A stretch of DNA of 64,000 nucleotides from Amphibacillus marinus. Its GTDB lineage: Bacteria > Bacillota > Bacilli > Bacillales > Amphibacillaceae. A program made the position numbers and the translations under genes. Shown here in pieces: positions 29,894 through 40,720 of this stretch. The DNA lies in assembly GCF_900110345.1 (NCBI RefSeq), contig NZ_FODJ01000006.1, positions 121,015 through 185,014 on the forward strand. Direction: 5' to 3'. The notes beneath the pieces are model-generated. The model saw nothing but the letters and a program-made list of their open reading frames with translations. It was not told the DNA's origin and made no database searches. Numbering within the stretch: the first letter of the stretch is position 1; each line of letters begins with the position of its first letter.

Positions 29894-32092
29894 TTATTGC
29901 ACAACACGCTCGACTGTATAAATGTCTTTAATTTGCTTTAGCCGTTCGACAATACGACGTAGATGATTAACATTATTAATCAAGATTGTTAAATGAATGA
30001 TGACCATCTTATTACGATCTGATTTCCCACTTACAGCAATAATATTGGTTCCCATCTCATTTACATACTGCAGCACATCATTTAATAATCCACGACGATC
30101 ATAGCCAGAGATCTCTAAATCAACATGATACTGCTTGGCATTGGTTGTAGACGATTCCCATTCAACTTTTAACGCACGATCCTCAATGCCTTCACCCTTC
30201 ATGTTCGGACAGTCCCTGCGATGGACAGATACACCACGACCTTTGGTAATAAATCCGACAATCTCATCTCCTGGAACTGGATTACAACATTTTGCTAGAC
30301 GAACAAGAAGATTGTCCACACCCTCAACCTTTACACCCGAGTCTTTACGTTTTGTTGGTTTAGCTCTTGTTTTTTGGTGAACACTTTCTATTGATTCTTC
30401 AAGGTCCTGCTTCTGTTCTTGTCTCCGCATTTTATCGGTTAAACGTGTCGCAATTTGAGAAGCAGTTATCCCTTGATAACCAACAGCAGCATACATATCT
30501 TCAATACTAATAAAGTTAAAGCGATCAGCAACACGCTGTAGATTCTCTTGGTTTAAAACCTCTTTAAGATCGAATTCTGACGCACGCACTTCTTTCTCGA
30601 CTAGTTCCTTACCTTTAATGACATTTTCTTCTCGTTGCTGTTTCTTAAAGAACTGCTTAATTTTATTTTTCGCTTGCGAAGTTTGTGCCATCTTAATCCA
30701 GTCCCGTGAAGGTCCATAGGAATGCTTTGAGGTCATGACCTCTACAATATCCCCATTTTTCAAAAGATAGTCTAATGGCTCCATTTTACCGTTCACACGA
30801 GCACCAATGGTATGATTGCCAATTTCCGTGTGGATTTTATAGGCAAAATCAATTGGAACTGAACCTTTAGGCAGCTCGATAACATCACCCTTAGGTGTAA
30901 AAACATAGACAAGATCTGCAAATAGTTCAACCTTTAGCGACTCCATAAATTCTTCGGCATCGTGCGTTTCACTCTGTGATTCAAGAATCTCCCTAAACCA
31001 GGCTAATTTCTCTTCTGAATTATCTTTACCCGGCTGAAGAGACTTCCCTTCTTTATAGGCCCAATGGGCAGCAATTCCATATTCTGCGATTTCATGCATA
31101 TCCTTTGTCCGAATTTGCACTTCTAACGGTGCACCCTTTGGTCCGATAACGGTCGTATGCAACGATTGATAAAGATTTGGCTTTGGCATCGCAATATAAT
31201 CTTTAAAGCGACCCGGCATCGGTTTCCAGCATGTATGAATAATACCAAGAACTGCATAACAATCTTTGATACTATCAACAATAATCCGAACTGCCAACAA
31301 ATCGTATATCTCATTAAATTGCTTATTTTGCAGCACCATTTTTCGGTAAATACTATATAAATGTTTTGGTCGACCAGAAAAATCAGCTCTAATATTAACT
31401 TCTTCAAGCTGAATCTGAACCTCTTTCATGACTTCTTCGATATAATATTCACGTTCTTCCCGCTTTTGCTTCATTAAATTTACAATGCGGTAATATTGCT
31501 GCGGATTTAAATAGCGTAGCGCTGAATCTTCTAACTCCCATTTTATCGCAGAGATACCTAGTCGATGTGCTAATGGTGCAAAAATCTCTAACGTTTCATT
31601 TGCCTTACTTCTTTGTTGTTCTGGTGGCATATGCTTTAACGTTCTCATGTTATGAACTCGGTCAGCTAGCTTTATTAAAATAACGCGAATATCCTTTGAC
31701 ATGGCAATAAACATTTTGCGATGATTCTCAGCCTGCTGCGCTTCTTTTGATTTGAACTTAATTTTCCCCAACTTCGTTACACCATCAACTAGCATGGCAA
31801 TTTCATCATTAAAGTTCGCTTCAATATCAGCTAAGGTAATGGATGTATCTTCGACAACATCATGTAAAAAACCACCTGCAATGGTTTCAGCATCTAAGCC
31901 TAAATGAACGAGTATGCCAGCAACCTGAACAGGGTGAATAATATAGGGTTCCCCAGATCTTCTAAATTGATTTTCGTGGGCAACTTTGGCGTACTCATAA
32001 GCACGACTTATGCGTGCAGTATCCTCTTCGGTTAAGTAGCTTGACGCCTGACGAATGACATCCTGAGCCGTTAATATATTTTCTCTCGACAT
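29894..32092 (-). CDS. relA: Bifunctional (p)ppGpp synthetase/hydrolase Rel
   Basis: This is the stringent-response enzyme. Of 732 residues, the HD hydrolase domain (residues about 35-190) keeps HPVQVAG, FLHDVVEDT and HRVHNMRTL-type residues (DRVHNMRTL). The synthetase domain is about 220-370 (RIIVDSIKDCYAVLG, HTTVIGPKG). TGS follows near 395-455 (VFTPKGDVIELPKGSVPIDF), then the CC/zinc-finger region (RLAKCCNPVPGD) and a C-terminal ACT domain. Both activities appear intact. Promoter at 32183-32210. Confidence 0.97.
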   Translation of the reverse strand: MSRENILTAQDVIRQASSYLTEEDTARISRAYEYAKVAHENQFRRSGEPYIIHPVQVAGILVHLGLDAETIAGGFLHDVVEDTSITLADIEANFNDEIAMLVDGVTKLGKIKFKSKEAQQAENHRKMFIAMSKDIRVILIKLADRVHNMRTLKHMPPEQQRSKANETLEIFAPLAHRLGISAIKWELEDSALRYLNPQQYYRIVNLMKQKREEREYYIEEVMKEVQIQLEEVNIRADFSGRPKHLYSIYRKMVLQNKQFNEIYDLLAVRIIVDSIKDCYAVLGIIHTCWKPMPGRFKDYIAMPKPNLYQSLHTTVIGPKGAPLEVQIRTKDMHEIAEYGIAAHWAYKEGKSLQPGKDNSEEKLAWFREILESQSETHDAEEFMESLKVELFADLVYVFTPKGDVIELPKGSVPIDFAYKIHTEIGNHTIGARVNGKMEPLDYLLKNGDIVEVMTSKHSYGPSRDWIKMAQTSQAKNKIKQFFKKQQREENVIKGKELVEKEVRASEFDLKEVLNQENLQRVADRFNFISIEDMYAAVGYQGITASQIATRLTDKMRRQEQKQDLEESIESVHQKTRAKPTKRKDSGVKVEGVDNLLVRLAKCCNPVPGDEIVGFITKGRGVSVHRRDCPNMKGEGIEDRALKVEWESSTTNAKQYHVDLEISGYDRRGLLNDVLQYVNEMGTNIIAVSGKSDRNKMVIIHLTILINNVNHLRRIVERLKQIKDIYTVERVVQ

Positions 32093-32182
32093 TTATAATC
32101 ACCTTAATCCTTTATTAAAAAGCTCATTTAATCTAGCTAATTCATTGAATGGTACTCGTTTGTTAATTATCATAACATCTAT

Positions 32183-32210
32183 TTTATAACAATACTAAAA
32201 ATAATTTCAA
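32183..32210 (-). promoter_or_regulatory. Sigma-A promoter of relA
   Basis: TTGAAA (32210-32205), 16-bp spacer, TATAAA (32188-32183) with TG one base before it (extended -10). About 90 bp upstream of the relA start. Confidence 0.65.
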
Positions 32211-32360
32211 CAAAATTCGCTATATTTAATGTAAATCAGTCAGAGAGCTTCATAACTTTAACATATTTAGCACGATTTCCGTTTTAAGACATAGCTCTAC
32301 TCACGCTCTAGCTAATTTGTTTCCTGTCACGAGATCAGGTTATATTAGACAAAAAAAGAA

Positions 32361-32381
32361 AAACGCACCTAAGTGATGCGC
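32361..32381 (-). terminator. Probable terminator after apt
   Basis: A short GC-rich hairpin (GCGCATCAC / GTGCG, with a bulge) is followed on the minus strand by TTTTTCTTTTTTT. It separates apt from the relA promoter in the 302-bp gap at 32093-32394. Confidence 0.6.
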
Positions 32382-32394
32382 TCTAAATTTGATA

Positions 32395-32907
32395 TTAGTA
32401 CTTCATTAAGGTTAACACATCATGGCCATTTAGTTTATCACGACCATTTAAATAGCTGAGCTCAATTAAGAATGCACAGCCAACGACAACACCACCTAAT
32501 TGCTCAACAAGCTTAACAGTTGCTTCAATGGTACCGCCAGTTGCCAGCAGATCATCTGTTATCAGGACACGTTGTCCTGGCTTAATTGCATCTTTATGGA
32601 TGGTTAAAACATCTTTACCGTACTCAAGACCATACTCAACTTTAATCACGTCACGAGGGAGTTTACCTTCTTTTCGAACTGGTGCAAAACCAATCTCTAA
32701 TGCATAGGAAACAGGACAACCAACAATAAAGCCTCGTGCCTCCGGTCCAACCACGATTTCGGCATTTTTTTCTTTTGCATAAGCGACAATTTCATCTACC
32801 GCAGATTTATATGCAGGCCCATTATCCATCAGTGTCGTGATATCTTTAAATTGAATACCCTCTTTTGGCCAATCTTGAACAACCGTAATATACTGTTTAT
32901 AATCCAT
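32395..32907 (-). CDS. apt: Adenine phosphoribosyltransferase
   Basis: Apt makes AMP from adenine and PRPP. The 170-residue sequence shows [13 protein letters not shown] near the start, the flexible-loop segment [14 protein letters not shown], and the PRPP motif [13 protein letters not shown] (about 118-130). The ribosome-binding site and start codon lie in the end of recJ (11-bp overlap), so the two are translationally coupled. Confidence 0.96.
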   Translation of the reverse strand: MDYKQYITVVQDWPKEGIQFKDITTLMDNGPAYKSAVDEIVAYAKEKNAEIVVGPEARGFIVGCPVSYALEIGFAPVRKEGKLPRDVIKVEYGLEYGKDVLTIHKDAIKPGQRVLITDDLLATGGTIEATVKLVEQLGGVVVGCAFLIELSYLNGRDKLNGHDVLTLMKY

Positions 32908-35206
32908 TAATTACTTCCTCCTTCATAGAGTGTTCCGACTCTATTTGACTCTTAAGCCATCGTTTTAATTGTTGATAATTAGAATAATACAACACTTCTT
33001 CTGCCTCACTTCTCGCTATTGCTAGCTGATATGAATGAGAATCCGTCAATGGTTTTTTCTCAACATCTGGATTAGGTCGTACTACTCCATTCGCTATTTT
33101 AACAAATTCCAGCTCAGAAAACACTTTAATTATAAATTCTATTTTATTTTTTTTCCATTGTTTATTTTTTATAATTAGATGCTGCTCTTGATTATGATCG
33201 TATTTCCCCCTCTGTAGGACGAGGCCATAAAACCATTTGAAGTCATCTCGATTAGGTAATCCAGTTAAAAAGTGCGAATGATCAGTTTGAAAGCAAGTGT
33301 AGATATTGTCGGGTTGTGTCAGCTTTAGCACTTCACTTAAATCCGCTAATTGATTAGGTAAATCAAGAATAACTAGTTCCGTTACCTCTATCTTGTTGGC
33401 CGTCAACAATTGCTCAAAATAGATGGCATTAGGGTGTAAACTATATGATCCCTGATGAAAATAGACAAATACTGTAGCTTTGTCAACAGAGGTTAGCTCC
33501 TGTTTCCAGAGCTTGGAACCACGGAAGTCAAACACTTGTCGCTCTTGAACCCTTAAATCCTGTACGAGTAGCTGTGGTGATCGTGATCCATTCCACTCAT
33601 TAACCTGTAAGTGACCAATTGCTTCTATTGTTGTACCTGTTGTCATCTTATGTTGCAGGGAGCCCAATCCAAACCCCACAGTTGCGAGTTGATGGCTTTC
33701 CTGAGTTAAGGTAAGCTTTAAATGATTTTTATTAGCGCCAATTTGTCTTGCCTCTGTCGGCTCCGCCTTTATGTGAAATAAAGGTCGTGGATTTGCCATC
33801 CCAAATGGAGCCAGCTGCTCAATTTCCTGAATCATGACGATACTTAATAGAGACAAGTCAATGCTCGCATCAATTTGCGCTTGTTCCTGATAATCCTCTG
33901 GAGCAAGTTGGTTCCCAGCTAATTGATTAAAAGCAATCCGCAATTCAGCAATTTTGTCTATGGCAACAGTCATCCCAGCTGCTTGGGCATGACCACCAAA
34001 TTGCAGAAATTTTTCTCTAATACTCATGCCATTTTCAAATAGGTCGAATGCTGTGATACTACGACCAGAGCCCTTTGCCTTGCCCTGTTCACTTTTAAGC
34101 GTAAGGCAGATAGCTGGTCGTTGAAAGGTACGAACAAGCTTAGAGGCAACAATACCAAGTACCCCTTCATTCCATCCTTCTTTAGCTAGGACAATAACAT
34201 GTTTATTTGCCTCGGGATCCTGCTCGACTAAAGCGGTAGCCTCTTCAACAATTTGTTTGACAATTTCCTGTCGCTCTTGATTTATTAAATCAATTTCAGT
34301 CGCAATACGCTGTGCTTCTGCTTTGTCATCAGTTAACAATAGTTCGACAGCAGGATACGCTGTTTGCAAACGCCCTACTGCATTTAAGCGCGGACTGATG
34401 CCAAAGCCAATATCCTGCTCATCAATTCTCCCTTTTATCCCGGCAACCTCCTTTAAAGCAATGATGCCTGCACGCGATGATTGATTAATATAATCTAACC
34501 CGAGCTTTGCCAGAACGCGATTCTCTCCTTCTAGCGGAACAAGATCTGCAATGGTACCTATGACGACTAAATCTAGAAATTGCTTAGGGAAATAGCCTAG
34601 TAGATACTGCGCTAGCTTAAAAGCAACACCTACACCAGCAAGTGACTTAAATGGATAATCATCCGAACAATGGGGATGAATAATCGCTAATGCAACAGGT
34701 AATTGACCTTGGATCTCATGATGATCGGTAATGATTAAATCAAGTTCAAGCTCCTTTGCTACTTCAGCAGCTTCAAAGGCAGCAATCCCAGTATCTACAG
34801 TAATGACCAAATCAAAGCCTTGTCGCTTTGCTTCACGAAAGGCATTTGGATTAGGGCCATAGCCCTCGGTAAAACGGTTAGGAATATAATAATCACACAT
34901 TGCTCCTAATTCGTGTAATGTTTCAACGAGAAGTGTTGTCGAGGTAACCCCATCAGCATCATAATCACCAAATACGAGGATACTCTCTCCTTTTGCGATC
35001 GCTTGATCGATTCTTTTTTTGGCGATAATAAGACCCTCTAGTAATTGAGGGTCTTGTAACTGTGCTTCTGTTGGATTCAAGAAACTTTTAATCTCATTTG
35101 GCTCAGTCAAGCCCTTTTTAGCTAAGAGCTGTTGAACAATATTCGTTTCTTTTGCAACTTCATTTTGATTATATGTAAATGTCCAATTCATTTTACTTTT
35201 TAACAT
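32897..35206 (-). CDS. recJ: Single-stranded-DNA-specific exonuclease RecJ
   Basis: RecJ degrades single strands 5'-3' in recombination and mismatch repair. Its 769 residues contain the DHH-family motifs [13 protein letters not shown] (about 78-90), VDTGI, ITDHHE (about 159-164) and HPHCS. The DHHA1 RNA/DNA-binding motif is GGHAQAAGM near 400. A C-terminal extension of about 200 residues is typical for Bacilli. AGGGGTG precedes ATG 35206. Confidence 0.95.
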   Translation of the reverse strand: MLKSKMNWTFTYNQNEVAKETNIVQQLLAKKGLTEPNEIKSFLNPTEAQLQDPQLLEGLIIAKKRIDQAIAKGESILVFGDYDADGVTSTTLLVETLHELGAMCDYYIPNRFTEGYGPNPNAFREAKRQGFDLVITVDTGIAAFEAAEVAKELELDLIITDHHEIQGQLPVALAIIHPHCSDDYPFKSLAGVGVAFKLAQYLLGYFPKQFLDLVVIGTIADLVPLEGENRVLAKLGLDYINQSSRAGIIALKEVAGIKGRIDEQDIGFGISPRLNAVGRLQTAYPAVELLLTDDKAEAQRIATEIDLINQERQEIVKQIVEEATALVEQDPEANKHVIVLAKEGWNEGVLGIVASKLVRTFQRPAICLTLKSEQGKAKGSGRSITAFDLFENGMSIREKFLQFGGHAQAAGMTVAIDKIAELRIAFNQLAGNQLAPEDYQEQAQIDASIDLSLLSIVMIQEIEQLAPFGMANPRPLFHIKAEPTEARQIGANKNHLKLTLTQESHQLATVGFGLGSLQHKMTTGTTIEAIGHLQVNEWNGSRSPQLLVQDLRVQERQVFDFRGSKLWKQELTSVDKATVFVYFHQGSYSLHPNAIYFEQLLTANKIEVTELVILDLPNQLADLSEVLKLTQPDNIYTCFQTDHSHFLTGLPNRDDFKWFYGLVLQRGKYDHNQEQHLIIKNKQWKKNKIEFIIKVFSELEFVKIANGVVRPNPDVEKKPLTDSHSYQLAIARSEAEEVLYYSNYQQLKRWLKSQIESEHSMKEEVINGL

Positions 35207-35262
35207 AAATTCACCCCTGATCTATCTATTATACAAGACAAGCTCAGGGGGTTCAATCATTG

Positions 35263-35592
35263 TTATTGTTCTATAGAGTGATTGTGATCAATTAAGTCCG
35301 CTTCCGGCGTTGGCTGATCATCTTCAAGTGTAGGTGCAACACTTGAACGTAACCGTTCATTCTCCTGCTCTAATAACTTTACTTTTTTGCGCACACCAAT
35401 TAAATGGTAAATACCAAAACCACCGGTAATTAAGCCACCGAAAAGCGTTGAAACTAAAATCAGTAATATTAGTGGTGATTCAGCGGTAGTGAATAAATAA
35501 TTCACCTCAACTGGATCAACATTAATAACGGCAAAGACGGCGACAATTAAGGCAAAGACTAAAGCTGAAATAATATAAGCTTGTCCTTTCAT
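35263..35592 (-). CDS. LapA domain membrane protein (DUF1049, YrvD-like)
   Basis: The 109-residue protein has two transmembrane helices (about residues 3-22 and 38-60) and the family core VFAVINVDPVEVNYLF. A coiled coil (about 64-84, VKKLLEQENERLR) follows, then an acidic tail. LapA-domain proteins in E. coli assist lipopolysaccharide assembly; in Gram-positives the role is unknown. Start ATG 35592 follows GAGGTG. Position before recJ matches B. subtilis yrvD. Confidence 0.85.
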   Translation of the reverse strand: MKGQAYIISALVFALIVAVFAVINVDPVEVNYLFTTAESPLILLILVSTLFGGLITGGFGIYHLIGVRKKVKLLEQENERLRSSVAPTLEDDQPTPEADLIDHNHSIEQ

Positions 35593-35720
35593 ATCAGAAC
35601 ACCTCACAAAATTAATATATCTAAATATACCACTAAATCCATTATGCCAAACTATTTAATAACACATACGTTTAAAAAAGAATGAAAAATCGGTTAACTT
35701 AATAGCGTCACTGTGCTTTC

Positions 35721-37976
35721 CTAAACCTGTGGGCTGTCATTTCGTTTGCGTTCGACATAAACAATTGGCTTTTCTTTTATAGTTCGACCACGCCAAACTA
35801 ACCAAAGCTGAGCTGCTATAAACATTGATGAATACATTCCAGCAATTAAGCCGATAACGAGTGCGAACGAAAAATTTGAAATCGCACTTGCACCAAAAAA
35901 GTACAAAAGTATCGCGGCTACCACGATAGTAATACCCGTGTTTATGCTTCGCGTAAACGTTTGTCTTAGACTATTATTAACTATATTAGCAAGCTTAGAA
36001 AATGAGCGAACACGCTTTGCCATTTTAAGATTTTCCCTAATTCGATCGAAGGTTACAATCGTGTCGTTCATCGAATAGCCGACAATGGTTAGAACTGCCG
36101 CAATAATGGTAGTGTCGAATTCCATTTGGGTCATACTAAATAGAACGATGATAAAGAATGCATCATGCAGCATGGCAATGGTTGCAGTCACAGCAAAATA
36201 GAATTCAAAGCGAATAGTAATATAAATAATCATAAAAATCGATGCATACAAGACTGCTAGCAAAGCATTGCGTGCCAATTCTTGTCCAACAACCGGTGAT
36301 ACCGTACTGGCACTAACCTCCGTACCATATTGGTCTTCAAAGTAATCACGGACTTCGGTAATGGTAGCCTGATCCAGTTGTTCATTAAAGCGGACAACCG
36401 CTACTTCATTATTGACACCCGAGTAGGAGAGCGTATGTGGCTCCACACCGAGCTGTGCAAACATTGAAGTAATATCTTCCTCTGAAGTTTGTTCAATTGT
36501 ATTCACTTCTATTCGTGAGCCACTCGTAAAATCAATACTTAAATTTAAGCCTAGAACGATAATTGATAGTATACCCATAATAGTCAGAAGACTAGAAATA
36601 ATGAAGAATGGCTTGCGGTATTTAACAAAATCAAACTTCCATTTCGGCTCAACAAACTTTACAGCTCTAGCTTCCACGAGATCCATAACTTGAGCTTCTT
36701 TAATCCCAAACCACCGATAACGCTTTGTTAGAATATTACTTCTCACCCATAGACCGAGTAAAAGGCGTGACATAAAAACTGTAGTAAAAAAGCTAAGCAC
36801 GATGCTGACAATCAGTAAGGTAGCGAAGCCCCTTACTGAGCTTGTCCCCAAAATAAACAACACTGCTGCAGCAATCAAGGTCGTAATATTGGCATCAACA
36901 ATAGTTGAGAGTGAATTTTTGTTAGCAGCGTCAAAGGCTGCCTTGACAGTCTTGCCTAGCTTCAACTCTTCAGTCATCCGTTCGAAGCTAATAATATTGG
37001 CATCTACAGCCATCCCTACCCCTAAAATTAAAGCAGCAATACCAGGTAGAGTGAGGACACCATTCATCCAGCCAAACACAAGCATAACCAGATAAATGTA
37101 CAGACTAAGGGTAATAACCGAAATCACACCCAAAAAGCGATAATAAACCACCATAAATAAAAAGATTGATAAGATGCCAAGTACACCGGCAAAAATCGTC
37201 TCATTCATTGCTTCAATGCCGAACTGGGCACTTACTGAGGTGGAGTATTCTTCATTTAAGCTAACCGGTAACGACCCTGCATTAAGAATATCTGCCAGTT
37301 GCTGTGCTGATTGTACCGTAAAGTTACCAGTAATCATAATAGTAGAACTATCAAGTACTTGCTCAATTACTGGTGCTGAAATAAACTTTGGTTCCGCCTC
37401 CATCATCTCATCATAATAAGCATCACCTTCCTCATAATCGAGCCAAATGACTAATTGGTTAGTAATATCAGGATTTGCCATAATGGTCTGCGTTGCTTCG
37501 CCCATTTTGGTACCGTCTTGTAACTGCACAGATACAATTGGTTGGTTAGTAGTCGGGTTAAAATCCTGTCTTGCTCCCCCTTCCACCAAATCAGAGCCAC
37601 TTAAATATTCGCGATCCTCGACATCACGAAACGATAGGATAGCAGAGGTTGACAATAACTCTCGCGCTTCTTCTTCGTTAGTAATACCTGCAAGCTGAAC
37701 ACGAATTCGATTCGGCTCTTCAATCGAAAAGTTTGGTTCACTTACGCCGAGAACATCGACACGTTGTCGTAAGGATTGTACGGTAGCCTCAAGAACAGTC
37801 GCATTTATCTCCTGCTCCTCGTTTAAAGGCTCTACTTCATATAAAATCTCAACACCACCTTGCAGATCAAGGCCAAGCCTTAAATCTCGGGCGACATCCA
37901 GTGAGGTCGTTGCTAAAACAACCCCTAAAGTTAGTAAAATAATAAAAAAACTAATTAACCTGCTCTTTTTAACCAT
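35721..37976 (-). CDS. secDF: Protein translocase subunit SecDF (fused)
   Basis: SecDF uses the proton gradient to help pull secreted proteins through SecYEG. This single 751-residue chain joins SecD (residues 1 to about 415) and SecF (about 440-751), as is usual in Bacillus, with twelve membrane segments in total. The SecD start DLRLGLDLQGGVEILYEV, the SecD segment GVGMAVDANIISFERMTEEL and the SecF segment IVGYSMNDTIVTFDRIREN are canonical. Fusion is normal here and not a frameshift. AGGAGG precedes the start. Confidence 0.97.
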   Translation of the reverse strand: MVKKSRLISFFIILLTLGVVLATTSLDVARDLRLGLDLQGGVEILYEVEPLNEEQEINATVLEATVQSLRQRVDVLGVSEPNFSIEEPNRIRVQLAGITNEEEARELLSTSAILSFRDVEDREYLSGSDLVEGGARQDFNPTTNQPIVSVQLQDGTKMGEATQTIMANPDITNQLVIWLDYEEGDAYYDEMMEAEPKFISAPVIEQVLDSSTIMITGNFTVQSAQQLADILNAGSLPVSLNEEYSTSVSAQFGIEAMNETIFAGVLGILSIFLFMVVYYRFLGVISVITLSLYIYLVMLVFGWMNGVLTLPGIAALILGVGMAVDANIISFERMTEELKLGKTVKAAFDAANKNSLSTIVDANITTLIAAAVLFILGTSSVRGFATLLIVSIVLSFFTTVFMSRLLLGLWVRSNILTKRYRWFGIKEAQVMDLVEARAVKFVEPKWKFDFVKYRKPFFIISSLLTIMGILSIIVLGLNLSIDFTSGSRIEVNTIEQTSEEDITSMFAQLGVEPHTLSYSGVNNEVAVVRFNEQLDQATITEVRDYFEDQYGTEVSASTVSPVVGQELARNALLAVLYASIFMIIYITIRFEFYFAVTATIAMLHDAFFIIVLFSMTQMEFDTTIIAAVLTIVGYSMNDTIVTFDRIRENLKMAKRVRSFSKLANIVNNSLRQTFTRSINTGITIVVAAILLYFFGASAISNFSFALVIGLIAGMYSSMFIAAQLWLVWRGRTIKEKPIVYVERKRNDSPQV

Positions 37977-38059
37977 ATTAACCCATTTCCTCCTAATTAT
38001 AACCCTGCTTATTCGCTTTTTTATTTAATTGACATACTGCTGTCTAGTGCAAACCTCGG

Positions 38060-38344
38060 TTAATTATTGTCCATGATTGCGGCAATTGAAGACATTAAAT
38101 CATCCGACTGGTGGGACTGCATTGTGATATAGCTCATGAAGACATGGGCATTTAAGTGAAGCACATCCTCAACAATTTGATGAAGCTTCTTTTCAGTCAC
38201 CTTGCGCCATACTTTTGACTTTAAACAGGCCCAAACCGTGTTTGCAGTTGCCTCGTTGTAGCCTAACATTTGTAATTCGGTCACTTTACTTGCAATCACG
38301 TTTGTTATCATTGGGCGCCATTCCTCAATTACCTTTGCTTCCAT
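38060..38344 (-). CDS. comN: Post-transcriptional regulator ComN
   Basis: This 94-residue helical protein carries the family pattern WACLKSKVW near 44-52, with KKLHQIVEDVLHL and FMSYITMQS following. In B. subtilis ComN (YrzD) acts post-transcriptionally on the comE late-competence operon; that role here is inferred. It sits between secDF and the divergent spoVB, the B. subtilis arrangement. GGAGG precedes the ATG. Confidence 0.85.
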   Translation of the reverse strand: MEAKVIEEWRPMITNVIASKVTELQMLGYNEATANTVWACLKSKVWRKVTEKKLHQIVEDVLHLNAHVFMSYITMQSHQSDDLMSSIAAIMDNN

Positions 38345-38462
38345 TATTTTTCCTCCGATACTGTTTGTTAAATTAAGACAACAGGCATGCTTGTACGCCC
38401 ATTATGCATATAGTTTATTGTAAATGAATTTTAAAACTTTGAGAAGGTAGGATTTCATTATT

Positions 38463-40004
38463 ATGCCAAAGCAATCTTTTTTAAAGGGTACTTTAATACT
38501 CGTTCTTGCTGGACTCATTACCCGAATGCTCGGCTTTATTAACAGGATCATGATGGCAAGACTAATGGGGGATGAGGGCATTGGCTTATATAATATGGCA
38601 TTGCCAACATTATTTCTTATGTATACATTATCACAGGTTGGCTTACCAATTGCTATTTCTAAGCGAGTTGCGGAAGCTGACGCACTCCAAGACCGCAAAA
38701 AAATAAAACAGATTCTTGTTGTTTCCTTGACGATTACCGGTAGTCTTAGCATTGTTTTTGTGGTATTTATGCTGTTCCTTTCACCTATTGTAGCTAATTA
38801 CCTGTTAACAGATAAGCGAACCTTATATCCATTAATAGCCATTACACCAATGATTCCAATTAGTGCAATAAGTGCCGTGCTCCGTGGCTACTTTCAAGGG
38901 TTACAAAACATGAAGCCACAAAGCTATGCCCAGGTTATTGAACAAATTGTTAGAATTTTATGTATCACCTACTTGGTAAACTTATTAATGCCCTATGGCT
39001 TGGCCTATGCGGCTGCCGGTGCAATGTTTTCCGTTATTATTGGGGAGTTCGTCTCACTATTGTTTATGTTAACCTATTTCAAAACAAACAAAAAGGTTAA
39101 GGTAAGAAGACGATTCTTGTCAACCCTAAGGGCTAGTAAAGACACCTTATCTTCCTTGTTATCAATTGCCTTACCGAGTACTGGGAGTCGATTAATTAGC
39201 TCATTATCCAATTTTCTCGAGCCAATTCTTGTCGCTCAGAGTCTTTCACTTGCTGGCTTTACAACCGTCATGATTACTAAACAATACGGTGTTTTAACCG
39301 GCTATGCAATCCCTTTACTATTTTTCCCGACTTTTATTACGCATGCATTAGCGATTGCCCTTATCCCTAACGTTAGTGAAGCAGAAGCGAAAAAGCAGCA
39401 TCGATTGGTGCATTATCGCATTAATCAAGCAGTTCGAATTTCATTTGCATCGGGCGCAATAGCAACGGTTGCTTTAATGCTATTCGCGGAACCCATTCTC
39501 CAATTTATGTACCAGGATACGCAGGCAAGTTACTTTATTAAATTTATGGCCCCTTTTTTCTTATTTGTTTATGTTCAATTCCCATTAAGCGCTACGCTAC
39601 AAGCGCTCGATTATGCCAAAGTAGCCATGTGGGACACATTAATAGCAACAATTGTTAAATACATTGCCCTAGTCGCCTTAACCATCCAACCTCAATTCGG
39701 TATTTTCGGAACAATTATTGCCTTATCAATCGGTGCAATTTTAACCACACTTCTGCACTACGTTAATTTGAGGCGCCTAATTGGCTATCGGCTTATGCTG
39801 ATCGATTTTATTAAAATGCTGAGTCTACTAGGGTTAACCTTTGTAGCTGGAAGAGGCCTTATTACCTTGTTCCCAAGCTATGCACAGCAACCTGTCCAAT
39901 TAATATTGCTACTTACTTTGTTAGTTATAATCTATCTGGTTCTTGTCTTTGTCTTAAAAATAGTTACCTTTAAAGAAATCAGACCATTATTAAGAAAGCG
40001 CTGA
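38463..40004 (+). CDS. spoVB: Stage V sporulation protein B (MATE/MOP flippase family)
   Basis: The 513-residue polytopic protein has about fourteen membrane segments. It opens with the polysaccharide-transport pattern GTLILVLAGLITRMLGFINRI and contains ALPSTGSRLISSLSNF and VLRGYFQGLQNM. SpoVB is needed for spore cortex synthesis and probably moves lipid-linked precursors. AGAAGG lies before the start. CATATAGT at 38408-38415 resembles a sigma-E -10 but its -35 is weak. Its stop codon lies in a terminator shared with the convergent DUF421 gene. Confidence 0.9.
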   Translation: MPKQSFLKGTLILVLAGLITRMLGFINRIMMARLMGDEGIGLYNMALPTLFLMYTLSQVGLPIAISKRVAEADALQDRKKIKQILVVSLTITGSLSIVFVVFMLFLSPIVANYLLTDKRTLYPLIAITPMIPISAISAVLRGYFQGLQNMKPQSYAQVIEQIVRILCITYLVNLLMPYGLAYAAAGAMFSVIIGEFVSLLFMLTYFKTNKKVKVRRRFLSTLRASKDTLSSLLSIALPSTGSRLISSLSNFLEPILVAQSLSLAGFTTVMITKQYGVLTGYAIPLLFFPTFITHALAIALIPNVSEAEAKKQHRLVHYRINQAVRISFASGAIATVALMLFAEPILQFMYQDTQASYFIKFMAPFFLFVYVQFPLSATLQALDYAKVAMWDTLIATIVKYIALVALTIQPQFGIFGTIIALSIGAILTTLLHYVNLRRLIGYRLMLIDFIKMLSLLGLTFVAGRGLITLFPSYAQQPVQLILLLTLLVIIYLVLVFVLKIVTFKEIRPLLRKR

Positions 40005-40021
40005 TTAACATAATCAGCGCT
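39997..40021. terminator. Shared terminator containing both stop codons (spoVB and DUF421 gene)
   Basis: A perfect 11-bp stem (39997-40007 with 40011-40021) with a 3-nt loop is followed by CATTTTTTAT on the plus strand. The TGA of spoVB (40002-40004) and the TGA of the opposing gene (40016-40014) are both inside the stem. Confidence 0.85.
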
Positions 40022-40655
40022 CATTTTTTATATCAATAAACCATTTTTCAGCAGAGTCAATGGTACAATAGGAGATCTGTGATAGCTCAAAAAAACCGCG
40101 TTTAGCTAATTCGGCTTTTAACCACTGCTCACTTTTATTAAGTAATGTTAAAGCATCCTTTTGAACTTCTCCATCAGTAATAAGTAGGTAGACAAATCCA
40201 GTAGAAACCGGGTTTTCTTTTTCAAACACTGACAGCTTCCCAGAAGGTTCAAGAATTGCAAATTCAACATCCTGAACACCTTTTACACCCTTCTCATGTA
40301 ATTGTTGTGTTAAATCGTCAAAATTATAGCGCTGTTTCTTCATTTCATTTTCGTCAATCTGCCCATTGGCAATAATTAATGAGGGTTTTCCCTCAAACCA
40401 ATCCCGAAATCGCTTACTTTTAAGCGAGAAAAACGCAGAAGCACGTTGAATTAAAACCAGTAACAGCATTGGGACAACCCCTTCCCAAAGCGGGGCTTTA
40501 GGATCTTCAATGGCAAAGACAGCAATTTCTGCCATCATCATGAAGATAACAATATCGAGCAAGCTTAATTCGCCTATTTCTCTTTTTCCCATTAAGCGGA
40601 AAAAGACAACAATAAAGCCATAGGTCATGAACGTTCTTAGAATAATTAACCACAT
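40014..40655 (-). CDS. yrbG: DUF421 membrane protein (YrbG-like)
   Basis: Of 213 residues, three N-terminal transmembrane helices (about 3-75) contain FRLMGKREIGELSLLDIVIF, the DUF421 hallmark. Two soluble alpha/beta repeats follow (KPSLIIANGQID; FAILEPSGKLSVFEKE). The family has sporulation members (YcaP/YetF/YrbG group), but no precise function is known. Position next to spoVB matches B. subtilis. Convergent with spoVB. Confidence 0.87.
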   Translation of the reverse strand: MWLIILRTFMTYGFIVVFFRLMGKREIGELSLLDIVIFMMMAEIAVFAIEDPKAPLWEGVVPMLLLVLIQRASAFFSLKSKRFRDWFEGKPSLIIANGQIDENEMKKQRYNFDDLTQQLHEKGVKGVQDVEFAILEPSGKLSVFEKENPVSTGFVYLLITDGEVQKDALTLLNKSEQWLKAELAKRGFFELSQISYCTIDSAEKWFIDIKNER

Positions 40656-40720
40656 GCATTTGCTCCTTAGCCAGTAGTCGATGTCTATACCATTCCCAAT
40701 TACTTATGGTTTATGTAAGC

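Noticed and set aside
35721-37976. secD and secF fused by sequencing error or frameshift
   Set aside because: A single SecDF chain is normal in Bacillus and the reading frame is continuous with all signatures in order.
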